A stretch of DNA of 64,000 nt, taken from NCBI RefSeq assembly GCF_020731415.2, contig NZ_CP088273.1, positions 67,001 through 131,000 of the forward strand. Reading direction: 5' to 3'. The position numbers and the translations under genes are program-made. Shown piece after piece: positions 25,299 through 33,674 of the stretch (the first letter of the stretch is position 1; every line of letters starts with the position of its first letter). The notes below the pieces were generated by a model. That model saw only the letters and a program-made list of their open reading frames with translations, was not told the DNA's origin and did not search any database. The stretch is from Phyllobacterium sp. T1293 (GTDB lineage Bacteria; Pseudomonadota; Alphaproteobacteria; Rhizobiales; Rhizobiaceae).

Positions 25299-26132
25299 TC
25301 AGCCATCACGCAACTGTTCCATGTCGCGGATGCGCTCGGCGCTGCTGTTTTGCAGCTTCTGCGTCACCCCGGCAATCAGCGTTTCGGCCATCAGAAAAAG
25401 CGTGGTGGATGAGTCCCATGGCGAGGGCACTGCCGTGCGTCCCGCAATGACATGGCGGGCAAAGCGGGCGATGGGCGAGAGCCATTGATCGGTGATCAAA
25501 ACGATTTCCACGCCGCGTGCCTGTGCCTTCTCGGCAAAGCGGATAAGGCTGTCCTGATAGCGCCTGATGTCGAAGATAACGAGCACATCCTTCTTGCCCA
25601 TGTCGATCAGCTGATCGCGCCAGTTGCTTTCCTGTCCCGTAAGATGGGTGACGCCGGAGCGGATGATTTTCAGATGTGCCGCCATGTAGATGGCGATGGG
25701 ATCGGTGAAGCGCCCGCCAAGCAGATAGACATGGGTGCGGGGACGGCTGAGCGCATCCGTGACATCATCCAATTGCTGGGTGGAGAGGTGATGAAACGTT
25801 TCACGGATGTTCTCAATCGCTGCTTCCATCAGCGGGTAGGCAGCGCCTTCCCTTGATGATTGAACGATTGTCGTGCGATTGAGCGGCGACTGGATCTGCG
25901 CCGCCAGTTCCTGTTGCAGTGCCTGCTGAAACTCGGGGTAACTCTGGAAGCCGAGGCGGGAGACGAAACGCAGGATCGTCGGTGAACTCACACCGGCCTG
26001 AGCCGAAAATTCCGCCACTGTGCGCAGGCCGATCAGCGGGTAGTTGGCGATGAGCGTCTGTGCGGCCTTGCGTTCCGAGGCCGACATGGCATCGATTTTC
26101 TCGCTGATCAGTTCGGAAATGCTGGTCCCCAT
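25299..26132 (-). CDS. MurR/RpiR-family transcriptional regulator
   Basis: A 277-residue regulator with an N-terminal helix-turn-helix of the RpiR type (about 10-75; TVAEFSAQAGVSSPTILRFVSRLGF) and a SIS sugar-isomerase-like domain (about 110-245; VYLLGGRFTDPIAIYMAAHL). Such proteins usually sense a phosphosugar, but some control amine and amino-acid catabolism. It is divergent from the N-formylglutamate amidohydrolase-like gene across 135 bases and is the best candidate to control that cluster. It also lies 102 bases upstream of gnd on the same strand, so gnd could be its target instead. ATG 26132 is chosen; the preceding TTG in frame is unlikely. Confidence 0.88.
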   Translation of the reverse strand: MGTSISELISEKIDAMSASERKAAQTLIANYPLIGLRTVAEFSAQAGVSSPTILRFVSRLGFQSYPEFQQALQQELAAQIQSPLNRTTIVQSSREGAAYPLMEAAIENIRETFHHLSTQQLDDVTDALSRPRTHVYLLGGRFTDPIAIYMAAHLKIIRSGVTHLTGQESNWRDQLIDMGKKDVLVIFDIRRYQDSLIRFAEKAQARGVEIVLITDQWLSPIARFARHVIAGRTAVPSPWDSSTTLFLMAETLIAGVTQKLQNSSAERIRDMEQLRDG

Positions 26133-26267
26133 CAAACTTCTTTCGAACAGAGTTCAGAATCGCGATTTTCGCATTTGACAATTTTGTGACTTATGTATCA
26201 AATCATACGAGAGTGGAAATAAAAATACAAAATGTAATGTAAAGTACAAATTGCCGAAGAGGGCAAA
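26133..26267. promoter_or_regulatory. Divergent promoter region between the RpiR gene and the gamma-glutamyl cluster
   Basis: 135 bases, clearly A+T-rich against its surroundings. It has ATCGCGAT near 26157-26165, TTGACA at 26175-26180 and a TGTA-ATGTAAAG-TACA inverted repeat near 26237-26252 close to the amidohydrolase start. One or more of these may be the RpiR operator; none is a recognised consensus. Confidence 0.4.
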
Positions 26268-27068
26268 ATGGGATTATCGCAGGCCAAGCAAAGTGTCTGG
26301 GAGCCGGTTCGGGTGTCAAACCCCGATGGCAGCTCGCCGTTTGTCATTCTCTGCGATCATGCGTCCAATCATATTCCCGCGCCCTATGGCCGTCTCGGCC
26401 TTCAGCCGGATGATCTGCAAAAGCATATAGCCTGGGACCCCGGTGCGCTGGGTGTCAGTCAGGCAATGAGCGCGCTGCTTGATGCGCCGCTGGTTGAATC
26501 GCGCGTGTCGCGGCTGATCATTGATTGCAACAGGCCGCTTGAGGCGCCTGACCTGATCCCGGCGACCAGCGAACTCACCGCCGTTCCTGATAATGTGGGG
26601 CTGGATGGGGCGGAAAAGCAGCGGCGCATAGCGCTATCGCATCAGCCCTATCATGAGGCGATTGAACAACTGGCAAAAGCCCGTGCGGCGAAGGGTTTTC
26701 CTGCGCCTGTTTATGTGGCGGTGCATTCATTCACGCCAGTTTATCGCGGTGTCGAACGCCCCTGGCACATCGGCATCATTCATGACGAATATGATCAGGT
26801 GGCCGCGCCATTGATATCAGGGCTGCAGGCGCTTGATCAGTTTTGTGTCGGGATCAACGAGCCCTATTCGCCCGCTGACCGGGTCTATTACACGCTGGAA
26901 CGCCATGCCTCCGCGCATGGACTTGCGGCTGTCATGATCGAGATCCGCAACGATCTCATCACCAATACAAAAGAAGAAAAAACATGGGCCGGGATACTCT
27001 CGGTCCTTTTGAAGGAAATTGCCCAAGGGCCGCTTTCCATAACTGGGAAGGCGGCAAACACACGCTGA
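26268..27068 (+). CDS. N-formylglutamate amidohydrolase-family protein
   Basis: A 266-residue metal-dependent amidohydrolase of the FGase family. VILCDHASNHIP (about 26) carries the first metal ligands, HIAWDPGALGVS (about 57) and LIIDCNRPLE (about 86) follow, and VHSFTPVYRG with HIGIIHD (about 151-172) completes the core. Classical members remove formate from N-formylglutamate in histidine breakdown, but no hut genes are nearby. Here it heads a cluster with a glutamine-synthetase-like ligase and two dehydrogenases. Hydrolysis of a gamma-glutamyl amide is the more fitting role; this is inference. GAAGAGGGCAAA precedes the ATG. Confidence 0.85.
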   Translation: MGLSQAKQSVWEPVRVSNPDGSSPFVILCDHASNHIPAPYGRLGLQPDDLQKHIAWDPGALGVSQAMSALLDAPLVESRVSRLIIDCNRPLEAPDLIPATSELTAVPDNVGLDGAEKQRRIALSHQPYHEAIEQLAKARAAKGFPAPVYVAVHSFTPVYRGVERPWHIGIIHDEYDQVAAPLISGLQALDQFCVGINEPYSPADRVYYTLERHASAHGLAAVMIEIRNDLITNTKEEKTWAGILSVLLKEIAQGPLSITGKAANTR

Positions 27069-27123
27069 ATGACTGGTATCTGACGTTAGAAATCACTCAA
27101 AAATAACGGGGAACGTGAGTACG

Positions 27124-28704
27124 ATGACACACCAAGATTATACGGATGTTGACAAGTCGGAGGACACCAAAGTCCTCCACGGCATGGGATATGCCCAGGA
27201 ACTGGAACGGCGCATGAGCCGTTTCTCAAACTTTGCCATTTCATTTTCGATCATCTGCATCCTGTCCGGCGGCATCAATTCGCTGGCGCAGGCAACCTCC
27301 GGCGCCGGTGGTGCTGCAATCGGCATCGGCTGGCCGCTCGGCTGCCTTGTCTCGGCAGTTTTCGCCATTGCCATGGCGCAGATCAGCTCGGCCTATCCAA
27401 CTGCGGGCGGGCTTTATCACTGGGGTTCAATCCTCGGAAATCGCGGCACGGGCTGGCTGACCGCATGGTTCAACCTGCTCGGTCTGATCACGGTTCTGGG
27501 TGCCATCAATGTCGGCACTTATTACTTCTTTTTCGGCGCGTTCGGTGGCTATCTCGGCATGGAAGATACGACAACAGTGCGTATCCTGTTCCTCGTCGTC
27601 CTCACCGGTATTCAGGCGCTTATCAACCATATGGGCATCGGGCTGACGGCCAAGCTCACGGACTTTTCCGGTTATCTGATCTTTGTGACCGCAATTGCTC
27701 TTTCCGTGGTTTGCCTGTCCATTGCCGAAACCTATGACTTTGCACGGCTCTTTACGTTTGCGAACTATTCGGGTCAGCCGACCATGGCCGCAGACGGCAC
27801 ATTGACAGGGGCCTCCGTCTGGCCGAGCCTTTCGCAAAGCTGGGTCTTCCTGCTTGGCCTGTTGCTGCCAATCTATACGATCACCGGTTATGATGCTTCG
27901 GCCCATACGTCGGAAGAAACCGTCAAGGCTGCTCATTCGGTACCACGCGGCATGATATCGTCAGTGCTGTGGTCGGCGGTGTTCGGCTACATCATGCTCT
28001 GCTCTTTCGTGCTGATGATCCCGAACATGGACGCGGCAGCGGCGCAGGGCTGGAACGTGTTTTTCTGGGCCATGAACGAGCGGGCAAATCCGCTGGTGAA
28101 GGATATTCTCTACTTCCTGATCTTCATCTGCCAGTTCCTGTGCGGTCTTGCGACGGTAACGTCCGTCTCGCGCATGATCTTCGCCTTTGCCCGTGACAAG
28201 GGGCTACCGGTTTCGAGCGTCCTCTCCAAGGTCAGCCCGAAATACCGTACGCCCGTTGCCGCTACGTGGACCGGGGCAACGCTTTCGGTCCTGTTCGTCT
28301 GGGGTTCTTCGCTTGCAACCATTGGCGATACGCCTGTGTATACGATCGTTGTTTCCTGCACGGTCATCTTCCTGTTCTTCTCCTTCGCTATTCCAATTGC
28401 GCTGGGCCTGTTTGCCTGGGGCACACCGAAGTGGAACAAGATGGGACCGTGGAATCTGGGTGAAGGCCTGTTCAAACTCTTCGCCGTCCTGTCGATCCTT
28501 GCCATGGCCTTGATCTTCGTTCTTGGCATCCAGCCACCAAATGAATGGGCGCTCTACATCACCGTAGGCTTCCTTATCGTGACGGCCATTGTCTGGTTCG
28601 GTTTTGAACGCCGCCGCTTTCAGGGTCCGCCCATTGGCGATGCCGTGGCCAAGCGCGCCGCTGAAATCGCTGCAGCCGAAAAGGCTGTTGGTGAAAGAGG
28701 CTGA
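27124..28704 (+). CDS. APC-superfamily amino acid/amine permease
   Basis: A 526-residue membrane transporter with about 12 hydrophobic segments. The first helix region has MSRFSNFAISFSIICILSGGI, followed by the conserved PTAGGLYHWGS loop and GYDASAHTSEETVKAAHSVPRG, both typical of the GABA/choline-type APC permeases. The charged C-terminus is in the cytoplasm. ATG 27124 is preferred over an in-frame GTG at 27115 because GGGG at 27108-27111 is better spaced. It lies between the amidohydrolase and the ligase genes, so the likely substrate is the amine or amino alcohol fed into that pathway. Confidence 0.9.
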   Translation: MTHQDYTDVDKSEDTKVLHGMGYAQELERRMSRFSNFAISFSIICILSGGINSLAQATSGAGGAAIGIGWPLGCLVSAVFAIAMAQISSAYPTAGGLYHWGSILGNRGTGWLTAWFNLLGLITVLGAINVGTYYFFFGAFGGYLGMEDTTTVRILFLVVLTGIQALINHMGIGLTAKLTDFSGYLIFVTAIALSVVCLSIAETYDFARLFTFANYSGQPTMAADGTLTGASVWPSLSQSWVFLLGLLLPIYTITGYDASAHTSEETVKAAHSVPRGMISSVLWSAVFGYIMLCSFVLMIPNMDAAAAQGWNVFFWAMNERANPLVKDILYFLIFICQFLCGLATVTSVSRMIFAFARDKGLPVSSVLSKVSPKYRTPVAATWTGATLSVLFVWGSSLATIGDTPVYTIVVSCTVIFLFFSFAIPIALGLFAWGTPKWNKMGPWNLGEGLFKLFAVLSILAMALIFVLGIQPPNEWALYITVGFLIVTAIVWFGFERRRFQGPPIGDAVAKRAAEIAAAEKAVGERG

Positions 28705-28714
28705 TTGCAAGATG

Positions 28715-28748
28715 GGGCGACCGGCTTTCGCCGGTTGCCCTGACTTTT
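28715..28748 (+). terminator. Intercistronic hairpin between permease and ligase genes
   Basis: GGGC-G-ACCGGC paired with GCCGGT-T-GCCC around TTTC, followed by TGACTTTTG. The stem is strong but the T-run is weak, so it is probably an attenuator or processing signal within the cluster. Confidence 0.6.
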
Positions 28749-28784
28749 GACCCTGATCACATTTCTGCTTGAGGATAGATGATA

Positions 28785-30155
28785 ATGCCCGGACATTGGA
28801 GTTTCGACGAATTAAAGCGCCACGTAACCAATGGCGAAATAGACACGGTGCTGGCCTGCTTCGTCGATATGCAGGGCCGCCTGATCGGCAAACGCTTTCA
28901 TGCGAGCTTCTTTGTCGAGTCTGCCCATGACGAGACCCATGGCTGCAACTATCTTCTGGCCAACGATATCGATATGGAGCCGGTGCCCGGCTACAAGGCC
29001 GCCAGCTGGAAACAGGGCTATGGTGATTTCGTCATCAAGCCTGACCTTTCCACTATCCGCCATATTCCATGGCTGGAAAAATGCGCGCTGGTACTATGCG
29101 ATATTCTCGATCATTACCACCACGAGGATCTCGCCCATTCGCCGCGCGCTATCCTGAAACGTCAGCTCGCACGGCTGAAAGAGCGCGGCTATCTCGCCTA
29201 TTTCGCTTCGGAGCTGGAATTCTATCTCTTTGACGAAACCTATGAGAGCGCCCGTGCCAAGCACTGGAAGGGTATGAGCACTGCTTCGCCCTATATTCAG
29301 GATTATGTGATCCAGATGACCACCAAGGAAGACGCCGTTATGCGCGCCATCCGCAATGGTCTGTTTGATGCGGGTATTCCTGTCGAGAATTCCAAGGGTG
29401 AATGGGGCCCGGGTCAGGAAGAAATCAATGTGCGCTATGCCGAAGCGCTTGAAATGGCGGATCGCCATGTCGTCATGAAAAACGGCTGTAAGGAAATCGC
29501 CACCCAGATGGGCAAGGCGATCACCTTCATGGCCAAATATGATTATTCACTGGCCGGTAGCTCCAGCCACGTCCACAACTCCCTGTGGAGTGCCGATGGC
29601 AAGACGCCATTGTTTTTTGACAAAAATGCCGAACACACCATGTCGCCGCTGATGCGCCAATGGGTGGCGGGTCAGCTGAAATATGCCGATGATTTCACTT
29701 TCTTCCTTGCGCCCTACATCAACTCCTACAAGCGCTTTCAGGCGGGCACATTCGCGCCGACGAAAAATGTCTGGAGCCTCGATAACCGGACGGCAGGCTT
29801 CCGCCTGTGCGGCGAGGGCACCAAGGGCATCCGTATTGAATGCCGTATCGGTGGCGCAGACCTTAATCCCTATCTCGCTTTTGCCGGTCTGATCGCATCG
29901 GGTCTTGCCGGTATTGACGAGAAGCTGGAACTCGACAAGCCGTTTCAGGGCGATGCCTATGGCGGCGCAAAGCTGCGCGAAATTCCAAAAACTTTGCGGG
30001 AAGCCACCGACACATTGGCGAAATCTAAAATGCTCAAAACTGCCCTTGGCGAAGATGTGGTCGAGCACTATGTCCACACCGCCAAGTGGGAGCAGTTCGA
30101 ATATGACCGCCGTGTCACCGATTGGGAGTTGCATCGCGGTTTCGAACGGTATTGA
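28785..30155 (+). CDS. Glutamine-synthetase-like gamma-glutamyl-amine ligase
   Basis: A 456-residue protein of the glutamine synthetase fold. ELEFYLF near 143 holds the metal-binding Glu pair. WGPGQEEINVRYAEALEMADRH (about 208) and GSSSHVHNSLW (about 259) carry the His and Asn of the ATP/metal site, and RIECRIGGADLNPYLAFAGL (about 350) the catalytic Arg. The adenylylation site NLYDLP of true GlnA is absent. This resembles PuuA, GlnA4 and related enzymes that join glutamate to an amine. GAGGAT fits ATG 28785; an ATG two codons upstream is too close to it. The neighbours make a catabolic role likely. Confidence 0.88.
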   Translation: MPGHWSFDELKRHVTNGEIDTVLACFVDMQGRLIGKRFHASFFVESAHDETHGCNYLLANDIDMEPVPGYKAASWKQGYGDFVIKPDLSTIRHIPWLEKCALVLCDILDHYHHEDLAHSPRAILKRQLARLKERGYLAYFASELEFYLFDETYESARAKHWKGMSTASPYIQDYVIQMTTKEDAVMRAIRNGLFDAGIPVENSKGEWGPGQEEINVRYAEALEMADRHVVMKNGCKEIATQMGKAITFMAKYDYSLAGSSSHVHNSLWSADGKTPLFFDKNAEHTMSPLMRQWVAGQLKYADDFTFFLAPYINSYKRFQAGTFAPTKNVWSLDNRTAGFRLCGEGTKGIRIECRIGGADLNPYLAFAGLIASGLAGIDEKLELDKPFQGDAYGGAKLREIPKTLREATDTLAKSKMLKTALGEDVVEHYVHTAKWEQFEYDRRVTDWELHRGFERY

Positions 30156-30173
30156 AGATCACACCAAAAGCCT

Positions 30174-30211
30174 GTCCCGCGGCTGCACGTTGCGGGACGG
30201 GTCCAGTTTTT
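30174..30211 (+). terminator. Hairpin with T-run between ligase and aldehyde dehydrogenase genes
   Basis: GTCCCGC (30174-30180) pairs with GCGGGAC (30192-30198), with extra CC/GG pairs outside. TTTTT follows at 30207-30211. It looks like a partial terminator inside the operon, since the next gene starts at 30238 with no obvious separate promoter. Confidence 0.65.
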
Positions 30212-30237
30212 AAAAAACACAGCCTAGAGGTTTCCCC

Positions 30238-31623
30238 ATGACCGAGACGGTCAAACTGATCACCCCCATTGACGGTTCCATTTATGCGGAACGCCCCGTT
30301 GCAACTGACAAGGCCATTGAGGCCGCCGTGGAAGCGGCAAAGCTGGCGCAGGTAAGCTGGTCGCAAACGAGCATTGCCGAGCGCGGCCAGCTCTGCCTTG
30401 CCGCACTGGATGCGCTGCTTGCCATGAACGACGAGATCGTGCCTGAAATCGCATGGCAGATGGGCCGTCCCGTGCGCTATGGCGGGGAAAAGGGCGGCGT
30501 TGAAGAGCGCACGCGCTATATGGTCAAGATTGCTGAACAGGCGCTTGCGCCCATCATCGAAAACGACAAGCCGGGCTTTCGCCGCTACATCAAGCATGTG
30601 CCGCTTGGCGTCGTCATGGTCATTGCGCCGTGGAACTATCCGTACCTGACAGCGGTCAACACGATCATCCCGGCGCTGATGGCTGGCAACACGGTCATCC
30701 TCAAACACGCGGCGCAGACATTGCTGGTCGGCGAGCGGTTTGCCCAGGCTTTCGAAAAGGCCGGATTGCCGAAAGGCGTATTTCAGAACATCGTGCTTGG
30801 CCATGCGCAGACCGAAAAGCTCTTGGGTTCGGGCCGCATTGATCACGTCAATTTCACCGGCTCTGTCGGTGGTGGACGCGCTATCGAGAAAGCGGCAGCG
30901 GGAACATTCATGACGCTTGGGCTTGAGCTTGGCGGCAAGGACCCGGCCTATGTGCTGCCGGATGTCAATCTCGATCACGCCGTCGCCAATCTGGTCGATG
31001 GTGCTTTCTTCAATTCCGGCCAGTGCTGCTGCGGTATCGAGCGCATCTATGTGCATGCGGATGTCTATGACCGTTTTGTTGACGGCTTTATTGACCTCAC
31101 CAAGCAATATGTGGTCGGTAATCCGCTGGATGCGGCAACGACGATGGGACCAATGGCGCAGACACGCTTTGCCGAACTGATCCGCGAGCAGAAGGCGGAA
31201 GCCTTGCGCAAAGGCGCGAAGGCGCATGTCAATATGAGCGTTGCCAATGACAAGGCGGGATCGCCCTATCTCGCGCCCGAAGTGCTCACCGGTGTCGATC
31301 ACCAGATGAGCGTCATGCGCGAGGAAAGCTTTGGCCCCATCGTCGGCATCATGAAGGTGCGCAATGATGAGGAAGCTTTGGCGCTGATGAATGACAGCCA
31401 GTACGGCCTGACGGCTTCGCTGTGGACCACCGATACGGACCGGGCGGCTGATATTGGCGACAGGATCGAAACCGGTACAGTCTTCATGAACCGCTGCGAC
31501 TATATCGATCCGGCGCTGGTGTGGACCGGCGTCAAGGAAACCGGCAAGGGCGGTGCCATGTCCGCCATCGGTTATGGCAATCTGACCCGGCCAAAATCCT
31601 TCCATCTGCGCGAAGCGATCTGA
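30238..31623 (+). CDS. NAD(P)-dependent aldehyde dehydrogenase
   Basis: A 461-residue aldehyde dehydrogenase. PWNYPYLTAVNTIIPALMAGN (about 131-151) and FTGSVGGGR (about 206) bind the cofactor. The general base Glu is in GLELGGKDPAYV (about 230) and the nucleophile Cys in FFNSGQCCCGIER (about 262). It is near the short end for the family (about 460-500). In this cluster it would oxidise the aldehyde formed from a gamma-glutamyl amine or alcohol to the acid. ATG follows an AGAGGTTTCCCC site. Confidence 0.92.
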   Translation: MTETVKLITPIDGSIYAERPVATDKAIEAAVEAAKLAQVSWSQTSIAERGQLCLAALDALLAMNDEIVPEIAWQMGRPVRYGGEKGGVEERTRYMVKIAEQALAPIIENDKPGFRRYIKHVPLGVVMVIAPWNYPYLTAVNTIIPALMAGNTVILKHAAQTLLVGERFAQAFEKAGLPKGVFQNIVLGHAQTEKLLGSGRIDHVNFTGSVGGGRAIEKAAAGTFMTLGLELGGKDPAYVLPDVNLDHAVANLVDGAFFNSGQCCCGIERIYVHADVYDRFVDGFIDLTKQYVVGNPLDAATTMGPMAQTRFAELIREQKAEALRKGAKAHVNMSVANDKAGSPYLAPEVLTGVDHQMSVMREESFGPIVGIMKVRNDEEALALMNDSQYGLTASLWTTDTDRAADIGDRIETGTVFMNRCDYIDPALVWTGVKETGKGGAMSAIGYGNLTRPKSFHLREAI

Positions 31624-31643
31624 CTTTCTGAAAGAGACACACA

Positions 31644-32810
31644 ATGAGCAAACTGATTTCAAAATGGAACTACCCAACCACCGTTCGCTTCGGTGCGGGC
31701 CGCATCAAGGAACTGCCTGAAGTTCTCGAAGCAACCGGCATCAAGAAGCCGCTTTTCGTCACCGATCCCGGCCTTGCCAAGCTGCCTGTGGTGGCAAGCA
31801 CGCTGAAAATCCTTGATGATGCGAAAATCCCCTATGGCGTTTTCTCCGAGGTGAAGCCAAACCCGGTTGAATCCAACCTGACCGCCGGTATTGCCGTGTT
31901 CAAAAAGGGCAAGCATGACGGCGTCATCGCCTTCGGCGGCGGTTCGGCGCTTGACCTTGGCAAGCTTATTGCCTTTCAGGCGGGCCAGACCCGGCCAGTC
32001 TGGGATTTTGAGGATGTGGGTGACTGGTGGACCCGCGCCAATAGCGACGTGATTGCGCCGATCATTGCGGTGCCGACGACGGCGGGGACGGGCTCTGAGG
32101 TTGGCCGCGCTGGTGTTATCACCAATGAAGAGACGCATACCAAGAAGGTCATCTTCCATCCAAAACTTCTACCAGCGATTGTTATTGCCGATCCGGAACT
32201 CTCCGTTGGCATGCCAGCCTTCATCACGGCGGGCACGGGCATGGATGCGCTGGCGCATTGTCTCGAAGCCTATTGCGCACCGGGCTATCACCCGATGGCC
32301 GACGGTATCGCTGTTGAGGGCATTCGTCTCGTTTTCGAAAATCTGCCGAAAGCCTATGCCAATGGCAAGGATTTGACGGCCCGCGCGCATATGATGAGTG
32401 CTGCCGCCATGGGTGCGACGGCCTTTCAGAAAGGTCTTGGCGCGATCCATTCCCTGTCGCACCCAATCGGCGCGCTGTATGACACCCATCACGGCATGAC
32501 CAATGCGGTGTTCATGCCCTATGTGCTGGCGTTCAACCGCGATGCTGTGGAAGAGCGCATTGGACGGCTCGCCAGCTATATCGGCATCAAGGGTGGGTTC
32601 GATGGCTTCGCCAAGTCGATCATCAAGCTGCGCAAAGAACTGAAAGTGCCGCACACACTGCCCGGTCTGATCAAGGATCTGAGCATGAGCAAGAAGCAGA
32701 AAGAGCTGATCGCGGATATGGCGATTGTCGATCCGACTGCGGGTGGCAATCCGGTCAAGCTGACAAAGAAAGCAGCGCTGAAACTGTTGGATGAAGCGAT
32801 TGATGGCTAA
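31644..32810 (+). CDS. Iron-containing (group III) alcohol dehydrogenase
   Basis: A 388-residue metal-dependent alcohol dehydrogenase. GVIAFGGGSALDLGK (about 93) binds NAD. The metal ligands are Asp and His in AGTGMDALAHCLEAYC (about 198) and the histidines of GAIHSLSHPIGALYDTHHGM (about 266-285). It starts 20 bases after the aldehyde dehydrogenase stop and shares its transcript. The pair alcohol dehydrogenase plus aldehyde dehydrogenase implies that the pathway substrate carries a primary alcohol, for example ethanolamine or a propanolamine. Confidence 0.92.
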   Translation: MSKLISKWNYPTTVRFGAGRIKELPEVLEATGIKKPLFVTDPGLAKLPVVASTLKILDDAKIPYGVFSEVKPNPVESNLTAGIAVFKKGKHDGVIAFGGGSALDLGKLIAFQAGQTRPVWDFEDVGDWWTRANSDVIAPIIAVPTTAGTGSEVGRAGVITNEETHTKKVIFHPKLLPAIVIADPELSVGMPAFITAGTGMDALAHCLEAYCAPGYHPMADGIAVEGIRLVFENLPKAYANGKDLTARAHMMSAAAMGATAFQKGLGAIHSLSHPIGALYDTHHGMTNAVFMPYVLAFNRDAVEERIGRLASYIGIKGGFDGFAKSIIKLRKELKVPHTLPGLIKDLSMSKKQKELIADMAIVDPTAGGNPVKLTKKAALKLLDEAIDG

Positions 32811-32835
32811 TTAAAGCCACGCGGAAATACAAGTG

Positions 32836-32861
32836 AAGGGGCGCCGTGTGGCGCCCTTTTT
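32836..32861 (+). terminator. Rho-independent terminator ending the gamma-glutamyl cluster
   Basis: GGGCGCC-GTGT-GGCGCCC followed by TTTTT. Confidence 0.95.
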
Positions 32862-32965
32862 GTACAAGGATGAAGCCGCCATATGCGACTAGAGTCGTAT
32901 AGTTTTGTCGACGCGTCTGATATTATTTTTGATGAAAAGAAGTGAGAGAGGGTCTATCGAGACTG

Positions 32966-33358
32966 ATGATCGAAATACGCAAAATTCCGCCTATATGGGG
33001 AAAGCTGCTGTTGTGCATGACGTTCATGGCCGTCATGGGAGGCGTAACCTATTTGCAGGGTGATTCAGCCGGTCTTGCTCTGATAAAAACCCTTGCTTCT
33101 GGTTTCTATGTGGCTGTCTCGATGGGTTTGGGACGAAGTGGTAAGAGCTTTTTAAAATCCGATACCGAATCCTGGCCAAAACTCTTTATGTACCGTTTTT
33201 TCGAGGCGCTGGTGTTTCCAGCGTGGTTTACCGTCTATACTTGGAAACCGGGTTTGCCGGTTGATGAAACTCTTGAGACCTTTGGCATTTTCTTTGCTAT
33301 TAACCTCGGCGTCATGCTGGTTATGGCAATTCCGCCACGCAAGCATTCAGCGGAATAA
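32966..33358 (+). CDS. Small membrane protein of unknown function
   Basis: A 130-residue protein with about four hydrophobic segments (near 15-32, 38-55, 78-95 and 105-123), no motif that I recognise and a basic tail PPRKHSAE. The start is uncertain. ATG 32966 gives a plausible cytoplasmic N-terminus (MIEIRKIPPIWGK), while an upstream GTG at 32942 adds eight residues. It overlaps the end of the convergent antitoxin-like gene by 12 bases. Confidence 0.6.
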   Translation: MIEIRKIPPIWGKLLLCMTFMAVMGGVTYLQGDSAGLALIKTLASGFYVAVSMGLGRSGKSFLKSDTESWPKLFMYRFFEALVFPAWFTVYTWKPGLPVDETLETFGIFFAINLGVMLVMAIPPRKHSAE

Positions 33359-33589
33359 ATCCGCAATATCTTCATTACCGGCATTAAATTCGTCGACAGT
33401 TTTTGGCAGATTGAGACTGGCAAGAATGTGCCGTGCTGCCCCAATGCGCTTGGGAGCCGGGAACGGGACCAGTTTGGCAACGGGCATGCCATTGCGCGTC
33501 AGAATGATTTCGCTCTTGCGGCCAAGGTCCAAGCTTTCCACCAGAGTTGATAATTGGGCCACAGCTTCGACAACGTCGATTGCAACCAT
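33347..33589 (-). CDS. Phd/YefM-family antitoxin-like protein, no toxin gene beside it
   Basis: An 80-residue protein. VEAVAQLSTLVESLDLGRKSEIILTRNGMPVAKLVP is the usual Phd-family N-terminal DNA-binding fold, where EIILTRNGMPVA is the common middle strand pattern. The C-terminal part (PKTVDEFNAGNEDIADLFR) is the toxin-binding tail seen in VapB/Phd partners of PIN-type toxins. A toxin gene would be expected directly downstream on the minus strand, but that space is occupied by the convergent membrane-protein gene. It is therefore an orphan, or its partner was lost. Confidence 0.78.
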   Translation of the reverse strand: MVAIDVVEAVAQLSTLVESLDLGRKSEIILTRNGMPVAKLVPFPAPKRIGAARHILASLNLPKTVDEFNAGNEDIADLFR

Positions 33590-33674
33590 GATGACATCCG
33601 CTTAACCGAGCACCAAATCGGTTGTATACATTGCGAGATACACAGCCGGAACCGTGTGCTAATTGCTGGAATTC

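Noticed and set aside
26268..27068. Calling the FGase-family gene hutG of histidine degradation
   Set aside because: There is no hutU, hutH, hutI or hutF gene in the neighbourhood; the partners are a glutamine-synthetase-like ligase and two dehydrogenases.
30115..31677. Antisense open frame of 520 codons covering the whole aldehyde dehydrogenase gene
   Set aside because: It mirrors the codon bias of the sense gene. The sense strand has intact catalytic motifs and the antisense product matches no family I know.
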